Shown in pieces: positions 47,138 through 57,041 of a DNA stretch of 64,000 nt (the first letter of the stretch is position 1; every line of letters starts with the position of its first letter). A program made the position numbers and the translations under genes. The notes under the pieces were generated by a model that saw only the letters and a list, made by a program, of their open reading frames with translations, did no database searches and was not told the DNA's origin. Source of the stretch: Martinezella rhizogenes (GTDB taxonomy: Bacteria > Pseudomonadota > Alphaproteobacteria > Rhizobiales > Rhizobiaceae); NCBI RefSeq assembly GCF_007002745.1, contig NZ_SGNY01000003.1, forward strand, positions 496,001 to 560,000, read 5' to 3'.

Positions 47138-48423
47138 GTGTGACGAAATCCTCGAAACGCTGGCTTTTTCTCGCGGCGACGCTTTGCGGTCTCGGTGCCG
47201 AGCCGATCAAGGCATTCTCGCAATCGCAAGACAGCCTCATGCCCTATGCCATGTTACGCTCCCTGCAATTCGTGCAGGATTCGGTTGCCATGGGCGACCA
47301 TTCGGCAACGGAAATGCAGCGCTTCCTGCTCCAGACGATCGATGAGCGGCTTAAAAGTGCACCGTCGGCGATCTTCAAGGACCCGCGCAATGTCGATGCG
47401 GCGCTTGTCTATGCCATGAGCGGCGGCAATCCGGCGACGCTGGAATTGCTGGTCGCGCGCGATGTGGACGGCAATTTCGACAGTCGCGTCGCCGATATCC
47501 TGCGCAAGTACCTCTCGGGCAAGGGAACGCTGGTGGCGCAGAGCATTGCAGCCATGGTGCCCGAATACCGCGGTACGCGGATCGGCGCCTATCTGGCACT
47601 GATCGGCGGCAATGTGACGATCCCGCGTGATCCGCTGGCGGCCCTCGGTTTCTACGACATAGCCCGGCTCGAAGCGCCAGGCACCATCGTCGAGGAGGCT
47701 GCCCTTCGTCGCTCTCTGGCGATTGCGGTCGAAGACGGTGATGCGGCGCGCGGTGTTGATTATGCGCAGCGTTACGCGCGGCGCTTCCTGCATTCCCCCT
47801 ATGCCAGCCAGTTTGCCGATCTTCTGGTCTCGCTGGTGGTCAAGCGGGCGGATTCCATCAGCGAGGAATCGATACAGGAAACATTCGCCATGATGGACAC
47901 GGAGAGGCAGAAGGAAGCCTATCTGCGTCTCTCCCGTGTGGCGGCAATCAGCGGCAAGGACGGGCTGGCACGCATGGCGGCGCTGAAGGCGAAAGCTCTG
48001 TCTCCCGCCCTGCCGGACCAGCCGGAAGCGCAGGCAAATCTTTATGAAAGCCTTTCCAACATCGGCACGCCCGATGTGGTGAGTGCGATTGAGACAATCG
48101 TGCAGATCCCCGAAGGGCAGCTTTCAGATCGCGACAGGGCGCTGCGGGATGCAGCAAGGGCGATCGCCGAGCAAGTGGTTCGCCCACCCTCGTTACAGCC
48201 GGGGCAGCCCGGCGCCGAGGTCGGCGCTGCGACTACCGAGCAGGATGCCAGACAGAACCCATCCTCGAATGGGGCAGCTGGCACTGGCGAAAAGAGCATA
48301 TGGCGGGTTGAAACCCACAAGGCGGACGATGAGGGCGAGGATGTGCGGCAACTCGTAACGAGCGGCCGCAGCAAGCTTGATGAAATCGACAGCCTGTTGA
48401 AGAAAGGCGAGGGGGCACCATGA
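47134..48423 (+). CDS. motC: Periplasmic motility protein MotC
   Basis: 429 residues with an N-terminal signal peptide ([20 protein letters not shown]). The helical body ([41 protein letters not shown]) matches rhizobial MotC, a periplasmic protein needed for torque that interacts with MotB. Translation overlaps motB and fliK. Its chaperone motE is in the flgB operon. Confidence 0.93.
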   Translation: MSVTKSSKRWLFLAATLCGLGAEPIKAFSQSQDSLMPYAMLRSLQFVQDSVAMGDHSATEMQRFLLQTIDERLKSAPSAIFKDPRNVDAALVYAMSGGNPATLELLVARDVDGNFDSRVADILRKYLSGKGTLVAQSIAAMVPEYRGTRIGAYLALIGGNVTIPRDPLAALGFYDIARLEAPGTIVEEAALRRSLAIAVEDGDAARGVDYAQRYARRFLHSPYASQFADLLVSLVVKRADSISEESIQETFAMMDTERQKEAYLRLSRVAAISGKDGLARMAALKAKALSPALPDQPEAQANLYESLSNIGTPDVVSAIETIVQIPEGQLSDRDRALRDAARAIAEQVVRPPSLQPGQPGAEVGAATTEQDARQNPSSNGAAGTGEKSIWRVETHKADDEGEDVRQLVTSGRSKLDEIDSLLKKGEGAP

Positions 48424-49781
48424 TCGACGGAACCATCAACGCGATAGTGAATGCGCCGTATAATGATCCGCGTGCCGGCAGCGCCGCTGTCAGGGACGAT
48501 GCCAAGGGCGGAAGTTTCGGCGAGGCCCTGTCCACCGTTCGCGATGAGCGCCCAACGCAGGCACCGCATTCCCGCCATCAGCAGGAAGCAGGTTCGGCTG
48601 AGGAGCAGCACGCGCAGCCAGAAGGTGGCGAAGAGGAAACGAAGACGCCGGTGAAGCGGCCTTCGACCTTCCTGAATGTAATCGGCAACGACCATTCCGC
48701 AGAAGGCCGCAGCCATGAGATGGCAGGCGAACTTCAGAACGCGGGGAAACCGGCGCGCACATCGGTCGAAAACGGCAAGACCGGCAAGAAGCTCAAGGAC
48801 GACGCCGACAAGGATACGGAAACGACGGTGGATGCCATTGATCCGAAACTGGCGGATCTGAATAAGATCGCGACCAATGTCGGCGATATCGCAACAGCCA
48901 AGACACCGCTTGAGGAAATCGCGCAGGCGATCGCCGGCAAGGCCGATCCGGTCAAGTCCGACAGGACCGAGACTGTCCGTGGCAAGACGGAGCCTTCGCC
49001 CAAGGACATGCCAACACGAGCCGAGCTTGCTGGCAATGAGGCCGAATCCGGCTCGGATAGTGAAAACGGTGCTTCGGCATTCCGCTTCGCCTCCGCGCGC
49101 TCCGGCACGTCCCGTGCACTCGATATGAGCACGGTTCAGCGTGAAGGCCGCGTTGAGTTTGATGCCCGGGAAAGCACCGGCAAGGCGGCCGATACCATAA
49201 CAGTGCTCGATTCACGGCGGTTTATCGGCCTGGCGCCATCGACCAACGCATCGGCACTGACCGGTCTCATCGCCAATGATCCGGAATGGGTCAGCGCCAT
49301 GCAGCCCGGTTCGGCGCTTTCCAACGCCGCTGCCCAGAGCAGCACAGGCAAGGTTGTCCATACGCTGAAGCTGCATATGACGCCGATCGAGCTTGGATCG
49401 GTGACGATGTCACTGCGTCTGGCCGGTGACGAGCTCGCCGTTCACATGACGGTGGAGAGCGTTGCGGCCTATAAAAAGCTTCAGGAAGACAGCAAGAGCA
49501 TTCTTGATGGCCTGAAAGCGCAGGGTCTGACGGTCGATAACATCACCATCAGCATCTCTTCTTCCGACAAGAGTGACCAAACGGGCACACAAGGCAACAA
49601 TCAGCAAAATCAGCAGGCGCAGCAGCAGGGCCAGCAGGCAGCTGCGGGCCGCAACCGTGACGAGTCCGGCGCACGCGATGGCCGGCAAGGCAATGGTGAT
49701 AATTTGGGGGTGCATAATGAAGGCATGGATGGCGCTCTCGGCTCTGGCCGTTCTTCTGCTGACAATGGCGTCTACCTCTGA
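48420..49781 (+). CDS. fliK: Hook-length control protein FliK (MotD)
   Basis: 453 residues. The N-terminal half is low-complexity with many charged residues, as expected for an export ruler. The C-terminal domain (KVVHTLKLHMTPIELGSVTM, SILDGLKAQGLTVDNITIS) is the FliK core and is followed by a Gln-rich tail (QQNQQAQQQGQQAAA). Formerly named motD in rhizobia. Its 3' end overlaps the next gene by 65 bases. Start overlaps motC by four bases. Confidence 0.92.
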   Translation: MIDGTINAIVNAPYNDPRAGSAAVRDDAKGGSFGEALSTVRDERPTQAPHSRHQQEAGSAEEQHAQPEGGEEETKTPVKRPSTFLNVIGNDHSAEGRSHEMAGELQNAGKPARTSVENGKTGKKLKDDADKDTETTVDAIDPKLADLNKIATNVGDIATAKTPLEEIAQAIAGKADPVKSDRTETVRGKTEPSPKDMPTRAELAGNEAESGSDSENGASAFRFASARSGTSRALDMSTVQREGRVEFDARESTGKAADTITVLDSRRFIGLAPSTNASALTGLIANDPEWVSAMQPGSALSNAAAQSSTGKVVHTLKLHMTPIELGSVTMSLRLAGDELAVHMTVESVAAYKKLQEDSKSILDGLKAQGLTVDNITISISSSDKSDQTGTQGNNQQNQQAQQQGQQAAAGRNRDESGARDGRQGNGDNLGVHNEGMDGALGSGRSSADNGVYL

Positions 49782-50295
49782 AAAAGCCTCGGCTTCGGCA
49801 ACATCAGGTGTCTGTGAAAGGGAAATCCAGTCCGCCGCCCGCAAATATGGCGTGCCGGAGGGAATTCTCTATTCCGTTGGCCTGACCGAGACGGGCCGTA
49901 AGGGGCGGCTTGACCCCAATGCCATGAATATTGAAGGAAAACCGGTATTTGCCGCATCCACGGAGGAGGCATTGACCACTTTCGAGGCGGCGAAGCGCAA
50001 TGGCGCCAAGCTGATCGACCTCGGATGCATGCAGATAAACCACTATTTTCACGGCGAAAACTTCACATCCGCGCGCGAAATGTTCGACCCGCGCCGCAAT
50101 GTCGAATATGCCGCCATGTTCCTGCGCAACCTCCATAACAGGCATGAAACCTGGACCATGGCGGTTGCCCGTTACCATGCCGGTCCGAACAATGACCCCG
50201 CGCAGAAGAAATATGTCTGTCGGGTCATCGCCAATCTGGTGGCGACCGGTTACGGAAAATGGACTGCCAACGCGAAAAATTTCTGCGACGGATAA
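49717..50295 (+). CDS. Flagellum-associated lytic transglycosylase-like protein
   Basis: 192 residues from ATG 49717, preceded by GGGGG. Signal peptide MKAWMALSALAVLLLTMASTSEKASA. The SLT/goose-lysozyme-like fold shows a catalytic glutamate (in GLTETGRKGRLD) and QINHYFH with the motif AVARYHAGPN. It probably opens peptidoglycan for the rod, as FlgJ's muramidase half does elsewhere. The FlgJ-like gene at 60428 lacks such a domain, so this gene may supply it. Overlaps fliK. Confidence 0.85.
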   Translation: MKAWMALSALAVLLLTMASTSEKASASATSGVCEREIQSAARKYGVPEGILYSVGLTETGRKGRLDPNAMNIEGKPVFAASTEEALTTFEAAKRNGAKLIDLGCMQINHYFHGENFTSAREMFDPRRNVEYAAMFLRNLHNRHETWTMAVARYHAGPNNDPAQKKYVCRVIANLVATGYGKWTANAKNFCDG

Positions 50296-50404
50296 CAACC
50301 TGAAATTGTCTTTAAGGGTCGTAGGACTCGTAATTTGAAATGTGGCGATAGATTGATCAAAAAAAGGCGTTGCAAGCGGTTTTTTCGGATTTTTAAAATT
50401 TTTA

Positions 50405-50467
50405 CACAAAAATTTTGTGCCATATATGGTTAACAACCACTATATATAGATCAAATCGGCACAAAAT
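50405..50467. promoter_or_regulatory. Inverted-repeat region upstream of rem
   Basis: ATTTTGTGCC (50412-50421) and GGCACAAAAT (50458-50467) form a perfect 10-bp inverted repeat with 36 bases between. CACAAAA/TTTTGTG also forms a close palindrome at 50405-50419. GGTTAACAACC lies in between. Confidence 0.5.
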
Positions 50468-50577
50468 AGTTAATCAATTATTAATAACTATCGATGATTT
50501 CCTACAGTTGTCGCTGAATCCCCCGATTCTTATCAATGCCTCATTGGAAAACACCACACTGATTCGGAGGCGGACGA

Positions 50578-51249
50578 ATGATCGTAGTGGTTGATGAGCG
50601 CGAGCTCGTTAAAGACGGCTATACATCTCTATTTGGGCGTGAGGGCATCCCCTCAACCGGGTTCGATCCGGTTGAATTCGGGGAATGGGTCTCGACGGCG
50701 GCGGAAAGCGATCTTGCGGCCGTGGAGGCCTTTTTGATCGGCCAGGGCGACCGGAGCTTCTCTTTGCCGAAGGCGATCAGGGATCGCACGACGGCGCCGG
50801 TTATCGCGGTCAGCGACCAGCCCTCGCTGGAATCGACGCTGGCACTGTTCGACAGCGGCGTCGACGATGTCGTGCGCAAACCGGTTCACCCCCGTGAAAT
50901 CCTGGCGCGTGCGGCGGCGATCCGTCGCCGGCTGCAGGTCATCTCCAACTTCACCGATGCCGGACCTATCCGGGTTTTCTCCGATGGCCGTGATCCGGAA
51001 GTCGGTGGTGAAGTATTTCCCTTGCCGCGCCGCGAGCGCCGCATCTTGGAATATTTGATCGCCAATCGCGGACGACGCGTCTCCAAGACGCAGATTTTCA
51101 ATGCCATCTACGGCATCTTCGATGACGACGTCGAAGAGAATGTCGTCGAAAGCCACATCAGCAAGCTGCGCAAGAAACTGCGCAAGAAGCTCGGCTACGA
51201 CCCGGTCGATTCCAAGCGGTTCCTCGGCTACAGCATTGATTGGCAATGA
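50578..51249 (+). CDS. rem: Rem, OmpR-type activator of late flagellar genes
   Basis: 223 residues. The receiver-like N-domain has an acidic DEREL cluster and a lysine in VRKPVHP, but the phospho-acceptor position is Glu (E50 in [11 protein letters not shown]). A winged-helix DNA-binding domain follows ([45 protein letters not shown]). In Sinorhizobium Rem is activated by VisNR and switches on the flagellin tier. GGAGG precedes the ATG. Confidence 0.93.
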   Translation: MIVVVDERELVKDGYTSLFGREGIPSTGFDPVEFGEWVSTAAESDLAAVEAFLIGQGDRSFSLPKAIRDRTTAPVIAVSDQPSLESTLALFDSGVDDVVRKPVHPREILARAAAIRRRLQVISNFTDAGPIRVFSDGRDPEVGGEVFPLPRRERRILEYLIANRGRRVSKTQIFNAIYGIFDDDVEENVVESHISKLRKKLRKKLGYDPVDSKRFLGYSIDWQ

Positions 51250-51291
51250 TCTTCATTGACCCGCGTGGTCTTTTTCAAACGCGGTATTTCA

Positions 51292-51310
51292 GACAGCTTC
51301 ACGCAAGCCA
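51292..51310 (+). promoter_or_regulatory. Shared 19-bp motif upstream of flgE
   Basis: GACAGCTTCACGCAAGCCA, 18 of 19 identical to the motA copy and at nearly the same distance (44 bases) from the ATG. Confidence 0.55.
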
Positions 51311-51354
51311 AACGCTTTACCTTCTCCCTGAAAGATGACCACGAGGGTTTTTGA

Positions 51355-52659
51355 ATGAGTATTTTCGGCACTATGCGAACCGGTGTGTCCGGCATGAATG
51401 CGCAGGCGAACAAGCTGGGCACCGTGGGCGACAACATCGCCAACGCAAGCACCACCGGCTACAAGCGCGCATCGACGTCGTTCTCCTCGCTCGTTCTGCC
51501 CTCTTCGTCGGGCAGCTATGCCTCCGGCGGCGTGCAGTCCAACGTACGCTACAGCATTTCGGAGCAGGGCAACCTCTCCTACACCACCTCGAGCACCGAT
51601 CTTGCCATCCAGGGCAACGGGTTCTTCGTGGTTCAGGATGGTGCAGGCACGCCTTACCTCACACGCGCCGGTTCCTTCGTGAAGAATGCCGAAGGTTATC
51701 TGGAAAACGCAGCGGGCTTCCAGCTGATGGGTTACCCCTACGGCTCCAACCCACCGGCTGCCGTCGTTAACGGCTTTACAGGTCTTGAGGCCATCAACGT
51801 CAACAACTTCGGTCTGACGGCGTCGCCCTCGACGCAGGGTAGCTTCCCGGCCAACCTTAATCGTGACGAAGCAATCGTACCGACGGGTTCGCGCCCCAGT
51901 GACAACGTCGCAACCGCAAAGATCGGCGCAAAGACATCGCTGACGGCATTCGACAGCGGTGGTGCCAAAGTCCTTTACGATTTCTATTATACGCGCATCG
52001 ACAATGACACGTCCGGCAATCCGCAATGGGAAGTGTCGGTCTATCGTCAGGATCAGTCGACGAATGGCGGTTTCCCGTATACGGCAACACCGGCTGCAAA
52101 TCTGGTGCAGGAGAAGGTAACGCTGGTCTTCGATCCGGCGACCAACAAGCTGAAAACCGGAACCCCTGCATCTCCGACATCCATCACCATCGACGACCAG
52201 GTCAGCGGCGTAGCGCAGTCGATCAAGATCGATCTGTCCGAAATGACGCAGTTCTCCTCGAAGTTCACGCCCGGCACCGCGATCCTGAACGGTAATGGTC
52301 CGAGCCAGATCAAGGATGTCGAAATCGGCAAGGACGGTGTGGTGACCGCGGTTTACCAGGATGGTGGCCGCCGCAACATCTACCAGCTGGCGCTGGCAAC
52401 CGTGCCGAGCGTCGACAACCTCAGCCCGCAGAACGGCAACGTCTATCTGCCCAGCAACGAGTCGGGCGTCGTTACCATCGGTTTCGCGCAGACGGGCAGC
52501 TTCGGTTACATCCAGAAGGGTGCACTGGAAGGCTCAAACGTCGATATCGCCAGTGAACTCACCGACATGATTGAATCCCAGCGTATCTATACCGCGAATT
52601 CGAAGGTCTTCCAGACTGGATCGGATTTGATGGATGTCCTGATCAATCTGAAGAGATAG
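51355..52659 (+). CDS. flgE: Flagellar hook protein FlgE
   Basis: 434 residues, subunit of the hook. N-terminal FGTMRTGVSGMNAQANKLGTV, GDNIANASTTGYKRAST and C-terminal GALEGSNVDIASELTDMIESQRIYTANSKVFQTG are hook/rod signatures. It opens the long plus-strand series toward fliR, downstream of rem. Confidence 0.97.
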   Translation: MSIFGTMRTGVSGMNAQANKLGTVGDNIANASTTGYKRASTSFSSLVLPSSSGSYASGGVQSNVRYSISEQGNLSYTTSSTDLAIQGNGFFVVQDGAGTPYLTRAGSFVKNAEGYLENAAGFQLMGYPYGSNPPAAVVNGFTGLEAINVNNFGLTASPSTQGSFPANLNRDEAIVPTGSRPSDNVATAKIGAKTSLTAFDSGGAKVLYDFYYTRIDNDTSGNPQWEVSVYRQDQSTNGGFPYTATPAANLVQEKVTLVFDPATNKLKTGTPASPTSITIDDQVSGVAQSIKIDLSEMTQFSSKFTPGTAILNGNGPSQIKDVEIGKDGVVTAVYQDGGRRNIYQLALATVPSVDNLSPQNGNVYLPSNESGVVTIGFAQTGSFGYIQKGALEGSNVDIASELTDMIESQRIYTANSKVFQTGSDLMDVLINLKR

Positions 52660-52681
52660 TAATTCCTACGAGGACAGATGA

Positions 52682-54175
52682 ATGTCGCTCACGTCAGCAA
52701 TGAATACTGCGCAGTCGATTTTCAATAATACAGGTAAGCAGACAGACGTTACTTCGAAGAATATTGCCAATGTCGGCAATGCGAATTACGTCAAGCGAAC
52801 CGCCATTCTCGGCACGACCATGGCCGGAGCGAGTATCGTCTCCAATGGCCGTGCCCAGAATGAAAGTCTTCTCAGGCAGACGATCTCCAGCGCCTCGCTG
52901 GCCACCGGTCAGAACACCGTTCTGACCGGCCTTGAGGAGATGAAGAGCATTTTCGGCGGCAACAATTATGAAAGTTCGCCGTCCACCTACATGAAGGAAT
53001 TGCTGAAGAGCCTGAGCGGTTACGCCGCCAAGCCGAGCAATGCTGCCCTTGCGGCAACGGCTGTGACCTCGGCTGCGGATGTCGCCAGTTCCCTGAACAA
53101 GGCGTCTTCCGAATTGCAGGCGATGCGTCTGCGTGCCGACAAGGAAATCTCCCTTCAGGTCGACAAGCTGAACGGCCTGCTTGCAAAATTCGAGGAAGCC
53201 AATAACGAGGTCAAGGCGCAGACGGCGATCGGCGGTGATCCGAGCGACGCCCTTGATCAGCGTGAGACCCTGTTGAAGGACATTTCGTCCATCATCGGCA
53301 TCAATGTCGTCAATCGTCCAAACAACGATGTGGCGCTTTACACGACGGAAGGCGCGACCCTCTTCGAGGTGGTGCCGCGCAAGGTCACCTTCAAGGCGCA
53401 GCCGGGCTACGATGCGACGACCACTGGCAATGCGATCTATGTGGACGGCGTGGCGCTCAAGGCCGGCAATGGCAGCAACACGACGGCGGAAGGATCACTG
53501 CAGGGTCTGATGCAGGTTCGCGACGATCTGGCGCCGACCATGCAAAGCCAGCTCGACGAAATCGCCCGTGGCCTGATCTCCATGTTTGCGGAAAAGCCGA
53601 TCACGCAGCCGGCACCGCCCGCGACGCCCCTGACGGCGAAACCTGGCCTCTTCACATGGGCGGGAGCAACGGCCACAAGCGAAATTCCTCCCGCTGGCGT
53701 TATCGTTCCGGGACTTGCTGCCAGCATTAACGTCAACTCCGCGTTAATTATTTCGAAAGGTGGAAACCCGGAATTGTTGCGCGACGGCGGCATCAACGGT
53801 ACCGCTTATATTGTCAATACCACAGCTACGGGCGGCACTGGCTTTTCCGCCCTGATCGACAGCTATGTGACCGCATTCGACGCGCCCATGAATTTTGCCG
53901 CGTCGACACGTATCGATACGAATACCAGCATCTTGAAATACGGCACCAACTCGATGGGTTGGCTCGAACAGGAACGATCCGGCGCGACTTCGGCGAACGA
54001 AGCGAAAAGTGCGCTCTATGAGCGCTCCGCGGCCTCCTATTCGAACAACACGGCGGTGAGCCTGGATGAGGAGCTGTCGTTGCTCATGGATATCGAGCAG
54101 TCTTACAAGGCAGCCACCAAGCTGGTGACCACCGTCGATGAAATGCTCAAGTCCTTGATGGACATGGTGAGGTAA
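52682..54175 (+). CDS. flgK: Hook-filament junction protein FlgK
   Basis: 497 residues. N-terminus TAMNTAQSIFNNTGKQTDVTSKNIANVGN-like and the C-terminal NTAVSLDEELSLLMDIEQSYKAATKLVTTVDEML identify FlgK (HAP1). Linear gap to flgE of 22 bases and only three to flgL. Confidence 0.95.
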   Translation: MSLTSAMNTAQSIFNNTGKQTDVTSKNIANVGNANYVKRTAILGTTMAGASIVSNGRAQNESLLRQTISSASLATGQNTVLTGLEEMKSIFGGNNYESSPSTYMKELLKSLSGYAAKPSNAALAATAVTSAADVASSLNKASSELQAMRLRADKEISLQVDKLNGLLAKFEEANNEVKAQTAIGGDPSDALDQRETLLKDISSIIGINVVNRPNNDVALYTTEGATLFEVVPRKVTFKAQPGYDATTTGNAIYVDGVALKAGNGSNTTAEGSLQGLMQVRDDLAPTMQSQLDEIARGLISMFAEKPITQPAPPATPLTAKPGLFTWAGATATSEIPPAGVIVPGLAASINVNSALIISKGGNPELLRDGGINGTAYIVNTTATGGTGFSALIDSYVTAFDAPMNFAASTRIDTNTSILKYGTNSMGWLEQERSGATSANEAKSALYERSAASYSNNTAVSLDEELSLLMDIEQSYKAATKLVTTVDEMLKSLMDMVR

Positions 54176-54178
54176 AAG

Positions 54179-55282
54179 ATGAAAACGTCATTCATTTCAT
54201 CGCTGGCGATGCAGAACAGCATGCGCAGCACCATCCTCAAGGCCCAGCTTGAGATGACCAAGCTCAATACCGAACTGACAACGGGCAAGCATGCGGATCT
54301 CGGCGTCACGCTCGGCGCGAATACGGCCCGCAGCCTCGATCTCAATCGGGATGTGGAGCGGATTTCGTCGCTTGTCACGGTCAATTCCTTTGCGACGCAA
54401 CGTCTTGAATCGTCGCAGACCGCATTGGACGGCATGGCAAAGGCCGCCCAGGAAATCCTCGGCGTTCTGGTGCCTAATACGAGCAGCGCGCAGCCCACGC
54501 TTGCCACCGTCAACCAGAAAATCACCAATGCGCTCAACAATTTCACCAGCTTCGCGAACACTGCCGTTGATGGCGAATATCTGTTTTCCGGTACGAATAC
54601 GGATGTGAAGCCGGTCGATGACTATTTCGCCGATGGTTCGACGCTGAAGACCGCTTATAATGATGAGCTGAACCATTTCATGGCGACGCAGACGCCGCCG
54701 GTCGGAAGCATCGCCAACCTGTCCAAGGATCAGGTCAACGCATTCATGACCCATATGGAAGGCGTATTCAACGGCACCACGACGGTCACCAATCCGCCGC
54801 ATAGCAGTCTTGCCACCGGTCAGAACGTTGATTTCTGGACGACGTTCGGCTCCAAGGCCAGCGACACCAACATGACGAGCCGGATCAGCCAGAACGAAGT
54901 GATCGAGACATCGACCAACAGCAATTCGCAGGGCATGCGTTATTTCGCGATGACGGCAATGACGGCGATGACCTTCCTTGATGACAAGGTTCCGAGCGAT
55001 GTCCGTGAAGCTGTCGCCACCCGCGCGGTTACGACAATCGGTACCGCAATCGACGGTTTGAACCAGCAGGCCAGCGGCCTCGGTCTCTCTCAGGAACGTG
55101 TCAAGAAGTCGAACGACTCTTTGGCGGCGCAGAAGAAGATCATCGAGACGCATCTGCTGGATATCGAAGGTATCGATACCTACGAAGCGAAGACCCGTCT
55201 CGACCTGCTGCAGCAGCAGATCGAAATCGCCTACAGCCTGACGTCGCGTCTGCAAAAAATGAGTCTGGTGAACTACCTCTGA
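54179..55282 (+). CDS. flgL: Hook-filament junction protein FlgL
   Basis: 367 residues, flagellin-like. N-terminus MQNSMRSTILKAQLEMTKLN then a tell-tale TGKHADLGVTLGA, C-terminus LDLLQQQIEIAYSLTSRLQKMSLVNYL. Cotranscribed with flgK. It completes the junction HAP1-HAP3, below the filament. Confidence 0.95.
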   Translation: MKTSFISSLAMQNSMRSTILKAQLEMTKLNTELTTGKHADLGVTLGANTARSLDLNRDVERISSLVTVNSFATQRLESSQTALDGMAKAAQEILGVLVPNTSSAQPTLATVNQKITNALNNFTSFANTAVDGEYLFSGTNTDVKPVDDYFADGSTLKTAYNDELNHFMATQTPPVGSIANLSKDQVNAFMTHMEGVFNGTTTVTNPPHSSLATGQNVDFWTTFGSKASDTNMTSRISQNEVIETSTNSNSQGMRYFAMTAMTAMTFLDDKVPSDVREAVATRAVTTIGTAIDGLNQQASGLGLSQERVKKSNDSLAAQKKIIETHLLDIEGIDTYEAKTRLDLLQQQIEIAYSLTSRLQKMSLVNYL

Positions 55283-55316
55283 TGAACAGGGGTGGCGGCA
55301 GATAAAGGATACATGA

Positions 55317-55661
55317 ATGTACCAGTTTTCCTACGCCGAAATCATGGAGGATGGTGTCGCAGACGCGAAGGATCGCGAGCGACAGGCGTTGACCAAATCG
55401 ATCGAATTGCTTGTGGAAGCGAAGGATTCGTCCTCCCAGCGCCATACGATCGAAGCACTTTTTTACACTCGGCGGGTCTGGATCCGCTTCATTGAGGACC
55501 TCAAGCAGCCGGACAACCAACTGGCTATGGAGCTGAGGGCCAATCTGATCTCGATCGCGATCTGGATTTTGAAAGAGTGCGAACTGATCCGGAAACGTCA
55601 GTCGACGAATTTCCAGGGCATAATTGACGTGACAACCATCATCAGGGATGGACTGAAATGA
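55317..55661 (+). CDS. flaF: Flagellar biosynthesis regulator FlaF
   Basis: 114 residues. Signatures [21 protein letters not shown] and [18 protein letters not shown]. In Caulobacter and rhizobia FlaF acts together with FlbT on flagellin synthesis. Overlaps flbT by four bases. Confidence 0.93.
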   Translation: MYQFSYAEIMEDGVADAKDRERQALTKSIELLVEAKDSSSQRHTIEALFYTRRVWIRFIEDLKQPDNQLAMELRANLISIAIWILKECELIRKRQSTNFQGIIDVTTIIRDGLK

Positions 55662-56107
55662 AAAGTACACTTCGAATCTCGCTGAAATCAGGCGAAAAGA
55701 TTTTCATCAACGGTGCGGTTTTGCGGGTGGATCGCAAGGTGGCGCTCGAATTCCTGAACGATGTCACGTTCCTGCTTGAAAACCACGTGCTGCAGCCGGA
55801 GCAGGCGACAACGCCGCTGAGGCAGCTTTATTTCATCGCGCAGATGATCCTCATCAACCCGGAAGGGCGTGAACAGTCTACGAACATGTTCCGCAAGTCC
55901 GTGAGCATGCTGCTGAACTGCTTCCAGCATGATGAGATATTGGCGGAACTCAAGCGGATCGACGGGCTGGTTGCCTCGGGCAAGGCTTTTGAGGCGCTGA
56001 AGGCCATTCGCGGTCTTTATCCGACCGAGGAAAAAATCCTCAACAATCAGGAAATGACCCCCGCAACGATCGAACAGATTCGCAAGGAGATCGCACCATG
56101 GCGGTAG
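55658..56107 (+). CDS. flbT: Flagellin post-transcriptional regulator FlbT
   Basis: 149 residues. FlbT core: [60 protein letters not shown]. In Caulobacter FlbT binds the 5' leader of flagellin mRNA and affects its stability. That makes it a plausible partner of the leader element conserved in the flagellin array of this window (inferred). It overlaps flgD by ten bases. Confidence 0.95.
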   Translation: MKSTLRISLKSGEKIFINGAVLRVDRKVALEFLNDVTFLLENHVLQPEQATTPLRQLYFIAQMILINPEGREQSTNMFRKSVSMLLNCFQHDEILAELKRIDGLVASGKAFEALKAIRGLYPTEEKILNNQEMTPATIEQIRKEIAPWR

Positions 56108-56568
56108 ATGCAGTCAACTCGGCAGCCTCTAACCCCTGGGCCAATGCCGGGGCGAGCAGCAATGACAAGAACGCAGCTTCGCTGAACTACGACAGCTTTC
56201 TGAAGCTCCTCATCGCCCAGATGAAGAACCAGGATCCGACCAGCCCGATGGATGCCGGTCAGCAGATGTCGCAGCTGGCAAGCTTCTCGCAGGTTGAGCA
56301 GACGATCAAGACCAACACCCATCTGAAGAGCATGCTGCAGGCCGAAGCCCTGACGCGCGCTTCCGATCTGGTCGGCAAGACGGTCAAAAGCGCCGACGAC
56401 AAGGTTACCGGTGTGGTGAAGGAAGTCGAGGTCTATTCGGACGGCGTTGTCGCCATTACCGAAGCTGGTGACAAAGTGCTGCTGCAGGCCGGTGTGAGCT
56501 TCTCGAACGGCCCGATCGAGACTAAACCTGAAGGTGGTACCGATTCGGATAAGCCTGCCGATTCGTGA
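56098..56568 (+). CDS. flgD: Hook cap protein FlgD
   Basis: 156 residues, shorter than enteric FlgD. Signature [43 protein letters not shown] is decisive, and the C-terminal half is a reduced beta domain ([20 protein letters not shown]). AAGGAGA precedes the ATG, which lies inside flbT. Confidence 0.96.
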   Translation: MAVDAVNSAASNPWANAGASSNDKNAASLNYDSFLKLLIAQMKNQDPTSPMDAGQQMSQLASFSQVEQTIKTNTHLKSMLQAEALTRASDLVGKTVKSADDKVTGVVKEVEVYSDGVVAITEAGDKVLLQAGVSFSNGPIETKPEGGTDSDKPADS

Positions 56569-56616
56569 TAATGTAGGGGCGGTATGATGCCGCCCTTCTG
56601 AATAAAGGATGCGACG

Positions 56617-56883
56617 ATGAACGAGGCCGATGCGCTTGATATCATGCAGGCAGCAGTCTGGACTGTTCTCGTCGCGGCCGGTCCGGCCGTTCTGGCCGCC
56701 ATGATCGTCGGTGTCGCCATTGCCTTCATACAGGCCCTGACCCAGGTTCAGGAAATGACGCTGACATTTGTTCCCAAAATCGTCACGATCATGCTCGTGC
56801 TTGGCATCGCCGCCCCCTTCGTGGGTGCGCAGATCGCCCTTTTTTCCAATCTCGTCTTTTCGCGCGTCCAGTCCGGCTTCTGA
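56617..56883 (+). CDS. fliQ: Flagellar export gate protein FliQ
   Basis: 88 residues, two membrane helices (AAVWTVLVAAGPAVLAAMIVGVAIAF; IVTIMLVLGIAAPFVGAQIALF) joined by the conserved FIQALTQVQEMTLTFVPK. Forms the export gate with FliP and FliR. A GGGCGG/CCGCCC hairpin lies in the 48 bases upstream. Confidence 0.95.
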   Translation: MNEADALDIMQAAVWTVLVAAGPAVLAAMIVGVAIAFIQALTQVQEMTLTFVPKIVTIMLVLGIAAPFVGAQIALFSNLVFSRVQSGF

Positions 56884-56971
56884 TATCCGCGCGCTGCGGA
56901 TGCCACCCTCGCGCAAGCTTCAGCGACTAGTGATAGGCTGAAGCATCGGACCGAATTGCGCGCGCAATTTC

Positions 56972-57007
56972 GAAAAGCCGGTGCCGCGAACCGTGCGGCG
57001 GCTTTTC
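56972..57007 (+). terminator. Hairpin between fliQ and flhA
   Basis: GAAAAGCCG / CGGCTTTTC with an inner CCGC/GCGG, no long T-run after it. A second CTTCAGC/GCTGAAG hairpin is at 56918-56943. Together they may weaken read-through into flhA. Confidence 0.4.
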
Positions 57008-57041
57008 CGTCGCCCTTCTCATGAAGAGACAGGACGATTTT

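Noticed and set aside
50412..50467. The rem upstream inverted repeat as a transposon end or an intrinsic terminator.
   Set aside because: The arms are 36 bases apart with no target duplication or transposase, and no T-run follows, so a regulatory site is more plausible.
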